A stretch of 7,714 nucleotides of DNA from JANQLC01 sp036881805 (GTDB lineage: Bacteria > Bacteroidota > Bacteroidia > Flavobacteriales > JANQLC01). Location of the stretch: positions 1-7,714 of the forward strand of contig JBAJNK010000091.1 in assembly GCA_036881805.1 (NCBI GenBank), written 5' to 3'. The notes below the pieces were generated by a model. That model was not told the DNA's origin and searched no databases. It saw only the letters and a list, made by a program, of their open reading frames with translations. The position numbers and the translations under genes are program-made. Shown piece by piece: positions 6,680 through 7,714 of this stretch (positions are counted from its first letter, which is position 1; the number at the start of each line of letters is the position of its first letter).

Positions 6680-6773
6680 ACAGAGAATATATAGAGAGGT
6701 GTTTGAGGTGTTATATTAGAATTCTTTAGCAAGCAGGCGCTCAGAACTTTTAGCTGGCAATTGCCTGGGGATT

Positions 6774-6816
6774 AGTTGGCAGAAGTTGGCGGCAGTCAGT
6801 TGGCAGAAGTTGGCAG
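6774..6816 (+). repeat. Tandem 17-nt direct repeat with phased AGTTGGC units
   Basis: AGTTGGCAGAAGTTGGC occurs at 6774-6790 and again at 6798-6814. The unit AGTTGGC therefore starts at 6774, 6784, 6798 and 6808, with steps of 10, 14 and 10 nt. Both copies are followed by GGCGGCAGT or a near version. The 10-nt step places pairs of units on the same face of the helix, as expected of iterons or activator sites. The same motif recurs elsewhere on this strand. Confidence 0.75.
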
Positions 6817-7292
6817 GCGGCAGTAGTTTGACGTACCCGGCCTGCTGGCGGGCCATATTCAACACTGTATACTTATTCAAAAGAAGCCGTCGGCAGTGGT
6901 GATATATAAGACAATAGACAGCTAATCTAATAGTGATTATTTTTATTTTTTTTCGCAGTTTTTGCGGATAAACATGCCGTTAACTTTCCTTAATTGTACG
7001 ACTATCAAATAGTAATTACTGAAAACAATCGGCCGATTAATAAAGTCTATTGTCGTATGCTCTCTTGAGCCGTGCCCGCTTACAAGGTAAAAAGCAGGAT
7101 AAGCCAACGCAGACAACACTAAGAAACAAAGCAACGAAGGTCGTATAAAATATACGTCTAATAAATATATAACTTGTGCGGTTATTTTATGTTCTGTAAT
7201 GTGATTTACAAATAATCGGCAAGCATAAAAAAAACGGCCTACATAAAAAACTATAAAGCGATAATGCTGCGGAGTAATAGGGACTAAAAGCA

Positions 7293-7553
7293 ATGAATAA
7301 AAATACAATAATCAACGCAGTCATTACGGCGCTCTGTGCTGCAATGTTGGCGGCCTGCGGCTTTGTTATCAGCTTGGGGAACAGAGTGACCGCCATAGAG
7401 AAAGATTTTATAACGGACACGTTATTCTATGAGAAAATTAACCAACTAGAAAAGCGCCTAGCGGTTCAGGAGGTGCGGGAGCTGCAAGCGATAAAGCGGC
7501 TGGCAGAGTTTGCAAGCCGTCGCAGGCAACCGGAAAATAAAACGACAAATTAA
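7293..7553 (+). CDS. Small membrane-anchored or lipoprotein-like protein with coiled coil
   Basis: This 86-residue protein is not recognised as a named family. Residues 1-5 are polar and include Lys3. Residues 6-28 form one hydrophobic segment containing LAAC (19-22), which fits a lipobox. However, the hydrophobicity continues after the Cys (GFVISLG), so a single transmembrane helix is at least as likely. Residues about 30-77 are charged and heptad-like (ITDTLFYEKINQLEKRL), consistent with a coiled coil outside or under the membrane, and the end is basic (RRRQPENK). ATG at 7293 is preceded by AGGGA (7279-7283), a usable ribosome site 9 nt upstream. Small proteins of this shape in phages include lysis accessories and anti-holin-like proteins, but nothing in the sequence proves that role. 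It is separated from the replication genes by 714 nt and may begin another transcription unit. Confidence 0.6.
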   Translation: MNKNTIINAVITALCAAMLAACGFVISLGNRVTAIEKDFITDTLFYEKINQLEKRLAVQEVRELQAIKRLAEFASRRRQPENKTTN

Positions 7554-7577
7554 ATTTGTAGTAATGCTTTCTTGCAC

Positions 7578-7667
7578 GTTCGACGAAGTTAGGCGAAATT
7601 TGTCTATTTTATGCGAAGTTATGATAATTTGGACGACGTTCGGCGAAGTTAGACGACGCAAAGCAGG
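7578..7667 (+). repeat. Three degenerate repeats with exact 30-nt period
   Basis: CGAAGTTA occurs at 7584, 7614 and 7644, exactly 30 nt apart. The first and third units agree further (CGTTCG-R-CGAAGTTAG-R-CGA) and each contains the palindrome TTCG-N-CGAA (7580-7588 and 7640-7648). The middle unit is more diverged. Stops interrupt every + frame across the repeats, so they are not coding there. They lie in the 161 nt after the small membrane-protein gene, which otherwise show only a perfect palindrome CCGTATACGG at 7694-7703. Operator, origin or packaging-related sites are possible. Confidence 0.7.
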
Positions 7668-7714
7668 CTAAAAAGGTACTTCCGGGCCGCTTGCCGTATA
7701 CGGGTGCGAAAGAC

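Larger units (their letters stand above)
6579..7292. other. Long intergenic region without a convincing gene
   Basis: On the + strand every ATG-led frame is short (for example ATG 6974, 12 codons). The left part (6592-6679) folds into several stems. Repeats of AGTTGGC lie at 6774-6816. An extended -10-like TGATATATA lies at 6900-6908 without a good -35. The right half is AT-rich, with a small inverted repeat CGTATA-AAA-TATACG at 7142-7156. On the minus strand a 121-codon frame (7308 to 6943) is open and hydrophobic, but it starts with TTG, has no ribosome site and overlaps the next + gene; it is discussed as a finding, not called a gene. Confidence 0.5.

Noticed and set aside
6828..6859. Promoter with TTGACG (6828-6833) and CATATT (6854-6859)
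   Set aside because: The 20-nt spacer is too long for a confident sigma70-type call.
7458..7661. 67-codon minus-strand frame at the right end
   Set aside because: It has only a TTG start, no ribosome site, and antisense overlap with the small membrane-protein gene and the repeats.
7578..7667. CRISPR array
   Set aside because: Only an 8-nt core is conserved, with no near-identical repeats of 23 nt or more separated by unique spacers; the period is just 30 nt.

Overview
The window looks like part of the replication and recombination module of a tailed bacteriophage or prophage. All convincing genes lie on the + strand. The first four are packed almost without gaps (2 nt gap, 1 nt overlap, 4 nt overlap). 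The products (SF2 helicase, small Zn-binding protein, RecB/Cas4-like nuclease, TOPRIM primase-helicase, RuvC-like resolvase) are typical of phage replication clusters. The helicase tail and the Zn-finger protein resemble, from memory, proteins of phages infecting Alphaproteobacteria and other Proteobacteria. The host assignment is a low-confidence guess; no host gene, tRNA or structural gene is present.

Layout: (1) 1-2413 is a DEAD/DEAH helicase that enters the window already inside an intein. The intein ends at 817 and splits the Walker A motif. (2) 2416-2775 is a small double-CxxC-type protein ending in an SSB-like acidic tail. (3) 2775-3545 is a PD-(D/E)xK nuclease with four Fe-S-type cysteines. 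(4) 3542-5728 is a primase-helicase fusion. (5) 5729-6077 is non-coding, with a perfect 12-bp inverted repeat, a bulged hairpin and a very regular AT-rich palindrome array; it is the best origin or operator candidate here. (6) 6078-6578 is a RuvC-like resolvase with a clearly more GC- and G-rich composition than its neighbours. (7) 6579-7292 is about 700 nt without a convincing gene. It holds a foldable multi-stem segment, a 17-nt direct repeat and a doubtful minus-strand ORF. (8) 7293-7553 is a small membrane or lipoprotein with a coiled coil. (9) 7554-7714 carries a repeat with an exact 30-nt period.

Inferred working model: the helicase, primase-helicase, nuclease and resolvase open, prime, resect and resolve replicating phage DNA, with the repeat-rich intergenic regions as cis-acting sites. 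The strongest observations worth following up are the P-loop intein with a decayed endonuclease, the palindrome array at 5944-6015, the strand-biased 9-mer AGTTGGCAG (8 copies, all on +), the SSB-like tail, and the 30-nt-period repeats at the right end. No CRISPR array, tRNA, rRNA or insertion sequence was seen.
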